DNA from: Leptospira inadai serovar Lyme str. 10
GTDB lineage: Bacteria; Spirochaetota; Leptospiria; Leptospirales; Leptospiraceae
Length of the DNA: 64,000 nucleotides
Direction of reading: 5' to 3'
Assembly (NCBI RefSeq): GCF_000243675.2
Contig: NZ_AHMM02000025.1
Coordinates: 186,001 to 250,000 of the forward strand
Shown: piece by piece, positions 44,996-55,000 of the stretch
Layout: each line of letters begins with the position of its first letter
Numbering within the stretch: position 1 is the first letter of the stretch
The notes under the pieces: model-generated
Database searches by the model: none
Told to the model about the DNA's origin: nothing
Seen by the model: the letters and a program-made list of their open reading frames with translations, nothing else
Translations under genes and position numbers: made by a program

Positions 44996-47233
44996 TTAAA
45001 TGTAAGTATAAAGATTTTTACCGTTCTCCGGATACGGCAAATGAATGATTTCGAAAGGTAGGCCGATCGTTTGCAGGATATTCCGCAAATCGTCATTCAT
45101 GTTTTCCCTGGATAAGACGAATATCTCGCTCGCAGAGATCCCGAATGCATAGTCTTCCGTTCCTAATAAAGGTTGAACTTCTGCGAGAATTTTCCTTCTC
45201 CAATCCTCCGTAAGATCGTAATCCTGATGTCCCTTCAATCGTATTTTAAATAAATTGCAACGACTTCTCTCGCCGTGAGTCGCCCAGCGTAAGAGTAAAA
45301 ATTGAATTTGGACGAGATCCCGTTTGTCCTGGATGGCATGAGACGCTTGTTCGATTTCGAGCTGCAGAAACGCGTCCTCGACCGGATCGATCGATTTTTC
45401 CACGGAGTCTCGAATCTGCTCGGTGAGTTCGGCGTTCGGCGGATCGGGAAATAATAAAAAGAACCTGAAATCCAAGCCGGATCTAAATAAGGGAAAGGAA
45501 ATAATCCTGATCACTCCGTCTAGATCCGCGGGATCGAATTTTTTTATGAAGAAATGATCGTTTCGCCTTTCTTCCGTCACGTCGATAATCGAGACCTCGT
45601 TATTCTCCTGACCTAAAAATTGATCTCCATAAAGAAAAATCATATTCTGGCGGGTATATGGCTGCATTCCGTACGTAACTGCCGGCTGATATGCGCCTCT
45701 TCTTCGATCATAAAAATGAATGCTAAACGACTTCACATGCAAAGAGGAAAAGATCGTAAGGTAATATTTTAAAAGAGAAGAAACGGAAGTATCCAGGCCT
45801 TGGTGAATCTCATCCAGTACTTCAAGTATCTTACGTTTTTCTCGAATAGGTTGTCGATCCAACCATGTGCGGAATCTATCCGACAAGGGCATTTCCTCGT
45901 TCGGATCCGTTTTACGAATCCCCCACCACGCTCTTGCCCATAAGAAAAATCTGGATTTATGTTGAGGAGCGATGCCTCTCGCCGCTTTTAGGCCCACCTC
46001 GGCCAATCCGGTTACGCGTAGCGCTTTCGCTAAAAGACCGGTCTCCTTCGCTTTCTCTTCTATCTCTATGGAAGCGGGAACTCCCGTAGATCGGACTTTA
46101 TCGACCAATTTGGCCAACTCGTCCGTAAAGATAGAATCGCGTTTTCTTTGAATCGATTCCGACAAATTCAAATCCGATTCCGCGACTGTGGTTACGTCGC
46201 GAATCCCAATCGAAGACCGCATATGAGTAACAGAAAGCGGTTTAGGATCTCGCAAAAACTTCGGAGTCAGAAACGAATCTTCGGGAAGATCAAACGGCAA
46301 AACGTAAAAAGTCCCGCTTGCAAGCGGTTTCGTTTCAAAAACGGGAGAGCCTGTCTCGTTCGACTCCGAAAGCTTTTTAATCGCCTCGATTTTCTTTAAA
46401 GTCTCGTCTTTGATTCTTTCCGCAAGGAGTTGGCTAAGTTGGGAAACGTCGGCACGCTTAGGGGAGAATTTAATCGACTGTTTCCGTAAAAATAAAATCG
46501 AAATATCCAGCAGAAATAGTAGTCCGAAGAAAAGCGGAAATAAAATAATAAATTCGGAATGTACTGCGGGAATAAGAAGAAAGAAACCTTGAATAAATCC
46601 CGATTTATCCTCGGGAAAATGCGCGTAATATGCCCGATACTCCCTGTCTCCGATATCGATCGATTTAAAATCCGCGCCCGTTTCCTTCAAAGAATATAAA
46701 ATCTCTTCGACAATTCTTCTTGGATCCGTCTTTTCGCTCTCGAAAATCCAATCCCGGAACGATCCTACCTTCAACTCGGGAACGAAATATTCTTTCTTGC
46801 CGTCGAAATCGAAAAAGAACTTTTCTTTGTCCAATAGTGCCAATACCGCAATTTGTTTTTCGTATAAAGGAACGAAGAAAACGGGTTCGTTTCCTAACGG
46901 AAGCAACCTACTCGTGTTTCCTTCCCAAGCCTGAACGAGCAACTGCTTTGAGGCATTCGTATCGAGTTCCGGGGAAGTGATTGTCTGATCCGAAGCGTCC
47001 CAAATAGCGAAACTTCTTACGGGAAGAGGTACATTCTTCGTATCGAGCAAACTAGGATCGGTGGAACGAATTTGGTCTTCTAAGTTAATTATATTTTTAT
47101 TAAAGAAGGCGAATGCGGTTTCGAGTTTCGAGCGGTAAAATACCCCGTCCGGAAAATAAGGTTCTAACCAAAGTATCAAAAAAGAAAATAAAAGAGCGAA
47201 TGCAAGAAGGAAGCGTAATTTAGTTCCGATCAT
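44996..47233 (-). CDS. large two-TM sensor-like protein with GAF-like and degenerate GGDEF-like regions
   Basis: 745 aa. TM1 is at about 8-26, an external region covers about 27-215, and TM2 lies at about 220-245. The cytoplasmic part (about 250-745) includes a region near 500-610 that reads like a GAF fold (SSLHVKSFSIHFYDRRRGAY, then QPAVTYGM). The last 110 residues (LFKIRLKGHQDYDLTEDWRR, then EDYAFGISASEIFVLS) resemble a GGDEF fold without the active-site motif. Both assignments are inference. Overlaps the gene upstream by 4 bp (47230-47233). Confidence 0.65.
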   Translation of the reverse strand: MIGTKLRFLLAFALLFSFLILWLEPYFPDGVFYRSKLETAFAFFNKNIINLEDQIRSTDPSLLDTKNVPLPVRSFAIWDASDQTITSPELDTNASKQLLVQAWEGNTSRLLPLGNEPVFFVPLYEKQIAVLALLDKEKFFFDFDGKKEYFVPELKVGSFRDWIFESEKTDPRRIVEEILYSLKETGADFKSIDIGDREYRAYYAHFPEDKSGFIQGFFLLIPAVHSEFIILFPLFFGLLFLLDISILFLRKQSIKFSPKRADVSQLSQLLAERIKDETLKKIEAIKKLSESNETGSPVFETKPLASGTFYVLPFDLPEDSFLTPKFLRDPKPLSVTHMRSSIGIRDVTTVAESDLNLSESIQRKRDSIFTDELAKLVDKVRSTGVPASIEIEEKAKETGLLAKALRVTGLAEVGLKAARGIAPQHKSRFFLWARAWWGIRKTDPNEEMPLSDRFRTWLDRQPIREKRKILEVLDEIHQGLDTSVSSLLKYYLTIFSSLHVKSFSIHFYDRRRGAYQPAVTYGMQPYTRQNMIFLYGDQFLGQENNEVSIIDVTEERRNDHFFIKKFDPADLDGVIRIISFPLFRSGLDFRFFLLFPDPPNAELTEQIRDSVEKSIDPVEDAFLQLEIEQASHAIQDKRDLVQIQFLLLRWATHGERSRCNLFKIRLKGHQDYDLTEDWRRKILAEVQPLLGTEDYAFGISASEIFVLSRENMNDDLRNILQTIGLPFEIIHLPYPENGKNLYTYI

Positions 47234-48243
47234 CGATTTCCATCCCGAACTTTAGAGAATAAACCTAACAATTCCAACTTTAATTTCAGCCAATTTTCTC
47301 GTTCAACGAATCTTGCTTCGGTCCTGATCGAATAAAATAAACTGCTCGCCAATAGGCCCCCGAACAAGACTAGGAAGGAAACGCCCAAAGCCGCCGTCAT
47401 CAGGAACAATTCTCTAACTCGTGAATTTTGGGGATAGCTGAGAAATAATTCAGTCCGCTCATTCGCAATTTTTTCCCAAGTAGGTCGATGGAAAAAATCC
47501 TTTTTCTTTGATGATTCGGTTAACAAGGAGTACATTTCGACCCCGCCCTTTTTCGAATCGGATATGAATTTCGAACCCGGCCCATCCGAAGGAAGCAAGG
47601 GCGTATCGGGCGATAAATTCGTTTCCAATACTTCCAACTCCTGCCCTTTCCTTTGGAATGCTATGTATAAAAAACCTCGGTAAGCATCTTGCGGAAGATA
47701 CGATTTGCGAACTCCAGCGGAAGCGGCGATCACTCTATCGGCATCTTCTTTTGAAATTTGAAAATAAAGTCTTCCTTCGGCATTTCTGTACAGTAGGTCT
47801 TTCTGCGAATCTTCCGCCCAATGCCCCGGAGCAATTTCCAATCCTCCCAATCTAAGATCAGGATGAAATACTAGCTTCTCCGAATCGGAGGAATAAATGA
47901 GTCTGTACGAACTTTCGTATATTCTAACAAAGGTAAAATCTCCCGAGGAAAGCAGATCTTTTCCGAGTACTTTTCCTTGGCTTTCCGAGTTCGGATCCGG
48001 GTTCTTTCTGATAATATATTCGATTCGAAGACCTAAATCGTAATACGTATCGTCGAAGCGAGTCATTAGCTCTTTCGCAAGTTTTGCCCTGCGAAAGTGG
48101 AAAGTGGTGCTCAAGATCTGTACCGGAGCAAAGAAAACGGACTCTCTCCATGCAGACGGGAAAAAAGGGATGGAAAGAAGCAGAGGACATAGGAGGATCA
48201 GAGAGAAAATTCGAATCCGCCTACTGTGAGAACGTGGGTTCAC
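47230..48243 (-). CDS. membrane protein with external sensor-like domain
   Basis: 337 aa. An N-terminal segment (IFSLILLCPLLLSIPFF) and a second one (LFLMTAALGVSFLVLFGGLL, about 285-305) flank an external domain of about 240 residues. A short cytoplasmic tail follows. The architecture is like that of membrane sensors without a catalytic output domain. First gene of the minus-strand operon that runs to 43763. It ends 4 bp inside the next gene. No family recognised. Confidence 0.68.
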   Translation of the reverse strand: MNPRSHSRRIRIFSLILLCPLLLSIPFFPSAWRESVFFAPVQILSTTFHFRRAKLAKELMTRFDDTYYDLGLRIEYIIRKNPDPNSESQGKVLGKDLLSSGDFTFVRIYESSYRLIYSSDSEKLVFHPDLRLGGLEIAPGHWAEDSQKDLLYRNAEGRLYFQISKEDADRVIAASAGVRKSYLPQDAYRGFLYIAFQRKGQELEVLETNLSPDTPLLPSDGPGSKFISDSKKGGVEMYSLLTESSKKKDFFHRPTWEKIANERTELFLSYPQNSRVRELFLMTAALGVSFLVLFGGLLASSLFYSIRTEARFVERENWLKLKLELLGLFSKVRDGNR

Positions 48244-48324
48244 TTTTCTAGTATCGGCTGATTTACTCGTTCGAATCAGTCTAAATGTTAAGGATCTCCG
48301 CTTACCGAGCGGGCAAAAAGTAAG

Positions 48325-49287
48325 ATGATTTTTTACGTATTTATCGACGGAATCGGCTTTGGCGAGAATGATCCAGAAAAAAACCCGTTTTCTCGATTCT
48401 CTACTGGGGTATTCCTTCCTCTGGCCGGAAAGGAAATCCCTAAAAACTCTCCGCCCCGCTTACGAGACCTAGTTTATATTAAGACCGATGCGAGCATGGG
48501 CATCAAGGGATTACCCCAGAGTGCCACCGGTCAAACGTCTCTCTGGACAGGAATCAACGCCTGTCAGGTCCTAAATCGACATATGAGCGGATTTCCGACA
48601 TTTACCTTAAAACGAATTATCGCGAAATATTCCATTATCCGCATATTGGAGGAACGAGGATATAAAGCCGACTTACTAAATTGTTATACTCCGGGTTTTT
48701 CGGATCACGTAAAAAAAAATCCGAGGCAGGTCTCCGCTTCGACATTAATTCAAATGGCCGGAAATAAACCGCTGAAAGGAATGGAGGATCTTAGAGCCGG
48801 TAAAGGTCTCTATATGGATATCAGTAGGGAATTCCTGCGAAAATTCGGTCGAGATTATATCGAGAAGGGCGACCCCGTTTTGGAAAAGCAAGATCCGTAT
48901 GAAACCGGGAAATCGATCGTTCCGAAAGTGAAAGATTACACGCTCTGCATATACGAATATTTTTTGACCGATAAGGTCGGCCATAAAATGAACTGGAGTG
49001 GAGCGGATCGTTGCATCCAAGATTTGGAAGGATTTTTGCTAGGTGTAATCGAAGCAATGAATCCGGATGAAGATCAATTAATCGTCACCTCGGATCACGG
49101 AAATTTGGAAGATTTAACCGTAGATGTGCATACGACAAATCCGGTTCCGACGATTCTTTTCGGGAAGTATACCGAAAGAATGAAAGATAGTATCAAATCC
49201 TTAAAAGATATTCCTCATGCGATTTATGACTGTCTAGGATTCCGAATAGAAATGTCGGAAGAAGAGTTTATTCAGACCGCCGGTTAA
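48325..49287 (+). CDS. alkaline phosphatase/phosphoglycerate mutase-superfamily metalloenzyme
   Basis: 320 aa. FIDGIGFGENDPEKNPFSRF holds the first metal Asp; QSATGQTSLWTGINACQVLN holds the nucleophilic Ser/Thr region; LIVTSDHGNLEDL (about 252-264) and DVHTTNPVPTILFG hold the other metal His/Asp residues. These match the metalloenzyme (PF01676-type) superfamily. It is much shorter than iPGM (about 510 aa) and lacks its inserted domain, so it is a different member with unknown substrate. Divergent from the sensor operon. Confidence 0.85.
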   Translation: MIFYVFIDGIGFGENDPEKNPFSRFSTGVFLPLAGKEIPKNSPPRLRDLVYIKTDASMGIKGLPQSATGQTSLWTGINACQVLNRHMSGFPTFTLKRIIAKYSIIRILEERGYKADLLNCYTPGFSDHVKKNPRQVSASTLIQMAGNKPLKGMEDLRAGKGLYMDISREFLRKFGRDYIEKGDPVLEKQDPYETGKSIVPKVKDYTLCIYEYFLTDKVGHKMNWSGADRCIQDLEGFLLGVIEAMNPDEDQLIVTSDHGNLEDLTVDVHTTNPVPTILFGKYTERMKDSIKSLKDIPHAIYDCLGFRIEMSEEEFIQTAG

Positions 49288-49303
49288 CGATTATCGTTAA
49301 CCG
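49281..49303. terminator. hairpin between convergent genes
   Basis: CGGTTAACGA and TCGTTAACCG pair perfectly around a 3-nt loop. The hairpin overlaps the stop codon of the metalloenzyme gene and lies 10 bp from the stop of the convergent TPR gene. No T tract; it may serve both directions weakly. Confidence 0.45.
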
Positions 49304-49312
49304 AGACTAACC

Positions 49313-50464
49313 CTAGTATTTCCAGTCGTCCGCATTCGAGGCGCCGTCATCCGAAGGTTTTGCTTTTGCCTTGTTTCCGTCCTGGTAATTCAGGTTGTCT
49401 TCAATCTGATCCAAGGATTCTTTTTTCCAAGCGGCTGCTTTGCGGCCGAGCGCGTTATCGTGGTTTCGATCGTTGGCTTCCTGGAAAGAGGAAGCGGCCT
49501 TTTCGTAATTTCCGCTTCTAAAATAAATAGTCCCTTTGCGAAAAAGAGCCGCTTGGTCCATAGCTGAATCGGCATTTTCCAAAATCTTATTTAAATACTG
49601 TAGGGCCGAATCCGGTTTACCGATCGAATCGTAACTTTCCGCGATGAAATACCATGCCTGCTCTCTGGCTTTTTCGCTTACGCCGAGATCCAACGCTTTT
49701 TTAAAGGACTCGATTGCCCCGTAATATTGTTTTCTAAAATATAATTGCCTGCCTTTTTCCAGCAACCCGGAGCGAAATTCCGAATCCACCGAAATTTTAT
49801 CCCGATCAAAATAGGCGTCCGATTGCACGTAATCTTCGTATACGTCGTAGGCAGACCAATCCTTACCCATTTTTCGTAATGATTTTCCCCACCGTACCCT
49901 TGCTTTAACGTTTTCAGGATCTTCCTGTAACGCCAAGACGTAGTTTTTTCGCGATTGGTCGTAATTCCCCTTCTTCATATAATAGTCGGCAATAGCCGAC
50001 AACGCATTCGAGCGAAGTTTATTATCGTTCGAGGTTCTGAGCACCTCTTCTAAGTGTCCTTTTCCTTCCTCGTCCCGATTAAGCATTAAAAGCAAATTGC
50101 CGAGACCGTATGCGACTTTAGCACGTTCTTCCCGGGAAAGTCCGTCTTTCTGATTCAATTCGCGATAAATACCGAGAGCCAGCATCTTATCGTTACTCTT
50201 CTCGAGCGCCTTCCCGAGATCGTATTTGATTCGAAATGCAAGTTGAGTCGAAACTTCCTTGGCGGATAGTTCCGAAAAAATATCCAAAGCTTTTTCGGCG
50301 GACTTAGGATTGGAATGCTTTAGGAATTCTTCCCCCTCTCGGATTTTTTCCAGGACTTCCCGATTATTTCCCTCGTTATCCTGAATAACGGCGGTATAAA
50401 TTCCGGTTAGCAAACCTGCGCATATGAATAAAAAACCGGTTACTAGTATAATGGAACGGTTCAA
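49313..50464 (-). CDS. membrane-anchored TPR protein
   Basis: 383 aa. An N-terminal segment (SIILVTGFLFICAGLLTGIY) anchors or exports it. The rest is a long array of TPR-like helices: EEFLKHSNPKSAEKALDIFS, then ALGIYRELNQKDGLSREERA, then LSAIADYYMKKGNYDQSRKN, then YYGAIESFKKALDLGVSEKA. Likely a periplasmic scaffold that works with its partner gene, whose stop overlaps this start by 4 bp (50461-50464). Confidence 0.83.
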   Translation of the reverse strand: MNRSIILVTGFLFICAGLLTGIYTAVIQDNEGNNREVLEKIREGEEFLKHSNPKSAEKALDIFSELSAKEVSTQLAFRIKYDLGKALEKSNDKMLALGIYRELNQKDGLSREERAKVAYGLGNLLLMLNRDEEGKGHLEEVLRTSNDNKLRSNALSAIADYYMKKGNYDQSRKNYVLALQEDPENVKARVRWGKSLRKMGKDWSAYDVYEDYVQSDAYFDRDKISVDSEFRSGLLEKGRQLYFRKQYYGAIESFKKALDLGVSEKAREQAWYFIAESYDSIGKPDSALQYLNKILENADSAMDQAALFRKGTIYFRSGNYEKAASSFQEANDRNHDNALGRKAAAWKKESLDQIEDNLNYQDGNKAKAKPSDDGASNADDWKY

Positions 50465-51999
50465 TGCCTTCCTCCGCTAATCTTAGCCAGACAATGCTTT
50501 GTCCAAAATTCGGTTCGATCTGGATTGTATGATTTTACTTCTTTTTGTACGAAATACTTTAACGCTTTTCTGAAATCCCCATTTCGATAATAAGAAAGCC
50601 CCGTAAAGAATTTCGCCTTGCCACGAATGTCCGGATTATCCGATTGCTCAAAGGGAGCGAGCTGGCGAATCGCCTCAGAATAATCCTTCTTCCAGTATGT
50701 AGATTTAAGAATTTTATTTAGTTCTTCGTCGGATGCAACGACCTTATTTTCATCTTTCTGGATCGCAGGCTGGTTTTCCTTCGGAGCCTGATCTTGGACA
50801 GTGTTCGAAGAGCCCTCGACTGCAACGTAAGACTGATCTTGCGTAAGAGCAAAATCTTCCTTGTCGCCCCGCTTAACGGTAACTCCGAAATAAACCGTAT
50901 TCTTAGACGGTTTCATTCTAACCATCACATTGGTTTCAGGATGGGTCACTTCGCCTAACTTCCGAACATTGCCGCCTAAGAACGTTGCTACTCCTCCGGA
51001 AAGCGGCTTTGAGGCTTGATAAACGGAATAAACGGTATTCTCATCCGGATTTTCGGGAGCCTTCCAATCCAGACGGACTCCCTCTTCCACCGGCTTGGAA
51101 CTCAGGTCCTTTACATGCATTTCATCGAAGGAATATTCAGATTTAGTAATACTATCTTCATTAGGTTGTTTACGCTTATCCTGGTCATAAACGTAAAATT
51201 GTCGGATAAATGACTGATTCTGAATTAGAGGTATGACTTCTTTCAGTCCTTGCTTAACCGTTACGCCGTAATAAATCGTTTGAGACTTATTTAAGTCCTG
51301 ATCCAGAAACGAGTTTTCAGGATGCGATACTTCCGCGAGTTTTTCGGCCTTACGCATCAGGCTTAAACTGGAAAGCGGCTCGGCCGATCGATAGATGGAA
51401 TAAATCGTTTCTCCCGGAATACCCAATCGATACGGTTCCCAAGAAACGCGAAGATATTTTCCTTCTCGCTTAACGGCGATGTCGGTAACTCTTGCGTCAT
51501 CGGAGAGGATCTTCTTTTTCTCGTCGTCCGGATTCAGATTGGAAGTCGGTTGATTAGAAGACTGCTCTATAACCACGGGGATGGTGGTGAAATTTCGGTT
51601 AGGAACTAGTTTTAAATCCTTTTTTCGAACATGGTGGGATAGGACGACGGCATAGTAGTATGTTCCCGGTCGAAGATTGTAATCGTATATTTGATTTACT
51701 CCGTTGGCAATCCCGCTCGGGAATTTTCCTAAAGAGTCCGAAATATAACATTTTTCCGGAGTATCGATGACGCTCGGGCTTCGCGCGATGATGATTTCTC
51801 CGGTCTCACGAGGAGGCTCCCAAGTAATTCTGACTGACTTTCCATCCTTAAGGACTTCCACATTAATCGATCCGGCAACCCCGAACTGGTCGGTATCCGT
51901 AGTACGTATGAGTTCCTGTTGTTGCGCTTGTTGAGCGTCCGCCATACCTGCGACCGCGAGCAAACAAAGGAAAAATAATATCCGTACATGGGTCTTCAT
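50461..51999 (-). CDS. exported FN3-like repeat protein with C-terminal TPR-like tail
   Basis: 512 aa. A signal peptide (VRILFFLCLLAVAGMADA). Three related beta-sandwich repeats (about 35-140, 165-270 and 300-395): GKSVRITWEPPRETGEIIIA, then GKYLRVSWEPYRLGIPGETI, then EGVRLDWKAPENPDENTVYS, each followed by a strand ending YYGVTV or YFGVTV. The C-terminus (about 430-512) has a TPR-like pair (SDNPDIRGKAKFFTGLSYYR). First gene of a two-gene unit with the TPR gene. Confidence 0.78.
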   Translation of the reverse strand: MKTHVRILFFLCLLAVAGMADAQQAQQQELIRTTDTDQFGVAGSINVEVLKDGKSVRITWEPPRETGEIIIARSPSVIDTPEKCYISDSLGKFPSGIANGVNQIYDYNLRPGTYYYAVVLSHHVRKKDLKLVPNRNFTTIPVVIEQSSNQPTSNLNPDDEKKKILSDDARVTDIAVKREGKYLRVSWEPYRLGIPGETIYSIYRSAEPLSSLSLMRKAEKLAEVSHPENSFLDQDLNKSQTIYYGVTVKQGLKEVIPLIQNQSFIRQFYVYDQDKRKQPNEDSITKSEYSFDEMHVKDLSSKPVEEGVRLDWKAPENPDENTVYSVYQASKPLSGGVATFLGGNVRKLGEVTHPETNVMVRMKPSKNTVYFGVTVKRGDKEDFALTQDQSYVAVEGSSNTVQDQAPKENQPAIQKDENKVVASDEELNKILKSTYWKKDYSEAIRQLAPFEQSDNPDIRGKAKFFTGLSYYRNGDFRKALKYFVQKEVKSYNPDRTEFWTKHCLAKISGGRH

Positions 52000-52197
52000 T
52001 TGGGAATAGGGTTCCGTATATACATATCGGAACTAAGAAACCGTTTTTTTACTTCGGTTTTTCATAGAATAGGCGGAAAATAAAAATAAAGGTATGTCTT
52101 CGGATTGTAAAGGGTATTTCCTCGAAAAAGGGAAGGTTCTAGGATTCCGATTGACGATAACTCCCGAAAATCAGACATAATACCGGATTTAAAAAAC

Positions 52198-52860
52198 ATG
52201 AGCGACCTGGAATATTACTACGATTTAGATTATCAGAATTTCCTTCTTTCGAGCAAGCGAAGGGACATCACTCCTCCGGAAGTGGTCTTTAAGCATTTTC
52301 CACTCAAAGACGTTATGAACTTGGTGGATTTCGGTATGGGGTTGGGTTTCTGGACCGAGCACTTATTAAAAATGATCCATAAGGAAGGATGGATTTGGGG
52401 TGCAGAATGTAATCAGGATCTCCTAGATGAAGTTCTTCATTGGAAAAATCGTGAAGAAATCGAGCGCCTTACTCCCTTTTATATGGAAAAGGCGGATCGC
52501 CCTCTTCTTCCGGAATGGATTCCCGTTCCGGACGTAGTCTTTGCTTCTCTTGTACTTTCGACTTTCCCGGATCCGGGACAAGCGATGGACGGGCTCATTC
52601 GTTCGATGAAGAAAGGAGGAAAACTTATCGTTCTCGATTGGGTTAAGAATGAATTCGCCGTCGGCCCGAAGATCAATGACAAGATCTCTTTGGATAAAAT
52701 GAAATTTCTCGCCGAGCAATATAAGCTGGACGTGATAAAGAGCGTGCGAATCAGCGAAAATGTTTACGGGTTAGAGATACAAGCTGGATCCGACTTCGAG
52801 TACGGTTATTATGACCTAAAAGAGGAAGAAATGTATTCGGAAGAATTGATCCGATCGTAG
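52198..52860 (+). CDS. class I SAM-dependent methyltransferase
   Basis: 220 aa. A Rossmann-like SAM site is formed by VDFGMGLGFWTEHLLK (motif I), WGAECNQDLLDEVLHW (acidic end of strand 2), PDVVFASLVLSTFPDP (motif IV region) and GGKLIVLDWVKNEF. The acceptor is unknown; small-molecule and ubiquinone-type methylases share this layout. It stands alone between the divergent FN3 operon and the convergent mtaB gene. Confidence 0.83.
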   Translation: MSDLEYYYDLDYQNFLLSSKRRDITPPEVVFKHFPLKDVMNLVDFGMGLGFWTEHLLKMIHKEGWIWGAECNQDLLDEVLHWKNREEIERLTPFYMEKADRPLLPEWIPVPDVVFASLVLSTFPDPGQAMDGLIRSMKKGGKLIVLDWVKNEFAVGPKINDKISLDKMKFLAEQYKLDVIKSVRISENVYGLEIQAGSDFEYGYYDLKEEEMYSEELIRS

Positions 52861-52871
52861 AAAAATGGGAA

Positions 52872-54188
52872 TTAACCTACGGCAGCCAAAATTCGACCGG
52901 ATACCTTTCCTTCTTTTTCGGGAGCAGGTAAATATTCTCCGACCTCGACGGTAAGAAACTGTCCGGGACTTAGAGCTTGAAGGTCCTTGGTCGGTAATAT
53001 TACTTTTAAATAATTATCCGTCACTGCGACTCCGTCTTTCTCCAGAATTGCTTCCCTTTTTTTTCCGAACTGGGAAGCCGCGTAGGAAGAATGTAAATCT
53101 CGAGAAAGCGACATGAGAGCATGGACTCTTTCTTTCTTACCTTCCTTGGTCACAGTTTCCGGAAATTCTTCCGCGGCGGTATTTCGACGGACGGAAAAAG
53201 GAAAGGCATGAATCTTCGCAAATTCCAAATCTCGAAGAACGTTTACCGAATCGAGAAAATCCTCTTGGGTTTCGCCGGGAAATCCCACGATCACGTCGGT
53301 CCCTAAGAAAAGATCAGGTATTTTAGATTTCGCTAATTCGATTCGTTTTCGGAAGGTTTCGGGAGTATAGCTCCGTTTCATTTTTTTCAGAATATGTTTG
53401 CTTCCGCTTTGCAAAGGAACGTGTAAAAAAGGACAAAATCTCGGATGGGTCAACAGTTCTAGCAACTCTACTCCGACATCAGGCGGCTCGATGGAGGATA
53501 GGCGAAGACGGGAATATTCCAATTTATTTAAAATCGATTCCAATAACTTCGGAAAGGCTTTTCGGCCTTCGGAGTTCCTAAACCAACCCAAGTTTACTCC
53601 GGTAAGCATGATCTCGCCTACTCCGTTATCTTGTAAAAAAGAAACCTGATCCAGGATATCGGTCCATTCGCGACTGACACCTTGTCCGCGGGCTTGCGGT
53701 ATCTTACAATAGGAGCAAGTCCGATCACACCCGTCTTGGATTTTTAAATAAGCCCTCGTATGTCCGTTAGGCAAAACGTCGGAGTAAGAAAATCGATCCG
53801 ATCGAATCGACTGGTCGGAACTCGCAGCGCCTTCTCTTTCCAATATCAGCGCCGGAAGACGGGATTTATCCTCGTTACCGACAACACCGGCAATGCCGGG
53901 AATGGCCTCGATCGATTGACGATCCGTCTGCGCATAACAACCCGTCACCCAGACTTGAGCTCCGGGGTACCGCTTTACGGCGTTTCGAATAATGTTCCGG
54001 TTTCTGGAATCCGCTTTGTTCGTAACGGTACAGGTATTTACTACGACTACATCCGGAATTTCGTCTTCGATGACAGTCCTATAACCGTGGCGACTCAAAG
54101 AAGAAAAGAGGCCGTCCGATTCGAAAAAATTAAGCCTGCATCCCAATGTATGAAAAAGAACTTTCTTTTCAGCCTTGTGAGAGGGCAT
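52872..54188 (-). CDS. mtaB: tRNA (N6-threonylcarbamoyladenosine(37)-C2)-methylthiotransferase
   Basis: About 438 aa from the ATG at 54188 (MPSHKAEKK). Radical-SAM methylthiotransferase acting on t6A37 of tRNA. The N-terminal cluster cysteines are in [32 protein letters not shown] and VTGCYAQTD. The radical-SAM motif is [14 protein letters not shown], and the C-terminus has a TRAM-like domain. GCRLN rather than GCQMN points to MtaB over MiaB. It overlaps the end of the upstream TPR gene by about 20 bp. Confidence 0.92.
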   Translation of the reverse strand: MPSHKAEKKVLFHTLGCRLNFFESDGLFSSLSRHGYRTVIEDEIPDVVVVNTCTVTNKADSRNRNIIRNAVKRYPGAQVWVTGCYAQTDRQSIEAIPGIAGVVGNEDKSRLPALILEREGAASSDQSIRSDRFSYSDVLPNGHTRAYLKIQDGCDRTCSYCKIPQARGQGVSREWTDILDQVSFLQDNGVGEIMLTGVNLGWFRNSEGRKAFPKLLESILNKLEYSRLRLSSIEPPDVGVELLELLTHPRFCPFLHVPLQSGSKHILKKMKRSYTPETFRKRIELAKSKIPDLFLGTDVIVGFPGETQEDFLDSVNVLRDLEFAKIHAFPFSVRRNTAAEEFPETVTKEGKKERVHALMSLSRDLHSSYAASQFGKKREAILEKDGVAVTDNYLKVILPTKDLQALSPGQFLTVEVGEYLPAPEKEGKVSGRILAAVG

Positions 54189-54963
54189 TAATTCTCGCCT
54201 CGATTCTTTGTAGATTTCCCCGAAACTTTTCATCTTCCGGTTTTATCTTTAATGCGGCTTCGATTTGTTCTTTTGCATTCTTCAATTGATCTAATGCTTT
54301 CTTCAAATTTCCGCGCTTCGCTTCCTGATTTCCGCCTTTTTCATACACCAAAGCTAGATTATTCAAGACATTGGGGTTATTCGGAACGAGTGATTGCGCC
54401 CACTTTAAACTGACCTCCGCCTTTTCGGCGCTTCCCAAATAATAATAAACTTGAGCCTCTAAAACGAGAGGATGGTAGTCGTTCGGATCTTCCGATTTTA
54501 ATTTCTCGATCACGTGCAAAGCATCGCGGGCTTTTGCATTATACAAAAGTGCGGTCGCAAATAACAATCTGACTTCCCGATTTTTAGGATTGATCTCGTA
54601 GGATCTGGATATGATCTCCAAAGCGTCGTCGTTCCGACCAACTTGAAGAAGGTACCGAGCAAAATCAGTGCTGACCGCCGGGTCGCCGGGTTTCAATTTT
54701 AAAGCCTCGGACCAATGAGTTCCTGCGGATTTCATCCTTCCCGCATTATAATGACAGAATGCAGCCAAATAATGGGTCTCGTAACTACGCTTTCCCTGCT
54801 CGTGCAGTTCTCTAATAATTTCGAGCGCCTTTTCCGAATTTCCGCTTTGGAATTCGGCAAGCGCTTTCGAATAATCCGCTTGTTCCTGCCCGAACGCATT
54901 CCCGGCGAATACGGTCGGCAGCAGTGCCAATAAAAGGATGGTGATATGTTTCTTCGTAGCCAT
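54169..54963 (-). CDS. exported TPR protein
   Basis: About 264 aa from the ATG at 54963. A signal peptide ([20 protein letters not shown]) is followed by six or more TPR units: [20 protein letters not shown], then [20 protein letters not shown], then [20 protein letters not shown] and [31 protein letters not shown] motif precedes the ATG. The frame is open to 55029, which would overlap the gene upstream. Likely a periplasmic protein-interaction factor. Confidence 0.85.
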   Translation of the reverse strand: MATKKHITILLLALLPTVFAGNAFGQEQADYSKALAEFQSGNSEKALEIIRELHEQGKRSYETHYLAAFCHYNAGRMKSAGTHWSEALKLKPGDPAVSTDFARYLLQVGRNDDALEIISRSYEINPKNREVRLLFATALLYNAKARDALHVIEKLKSEDPNDYHPLVLEAQVYYYLGSAEKAEVSLKWAQSLVPNNPNVLNNLALVYEKGGNQEAKRGNLKKALDQLKNAKEQIEAALKIKPEDEKFRGNLQRIEARINALSQG

Positions 54964-55000
54964 CTCTATCTCTCTTTCCAGCTCAATAGGTAGAATCTCC

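Noticed and set aside
53760..54191. 143-aa plus-strand frame inside mtaB
   Set aside because: The minus strand encodes the radical-SAM protein with all its cysteine motifs.
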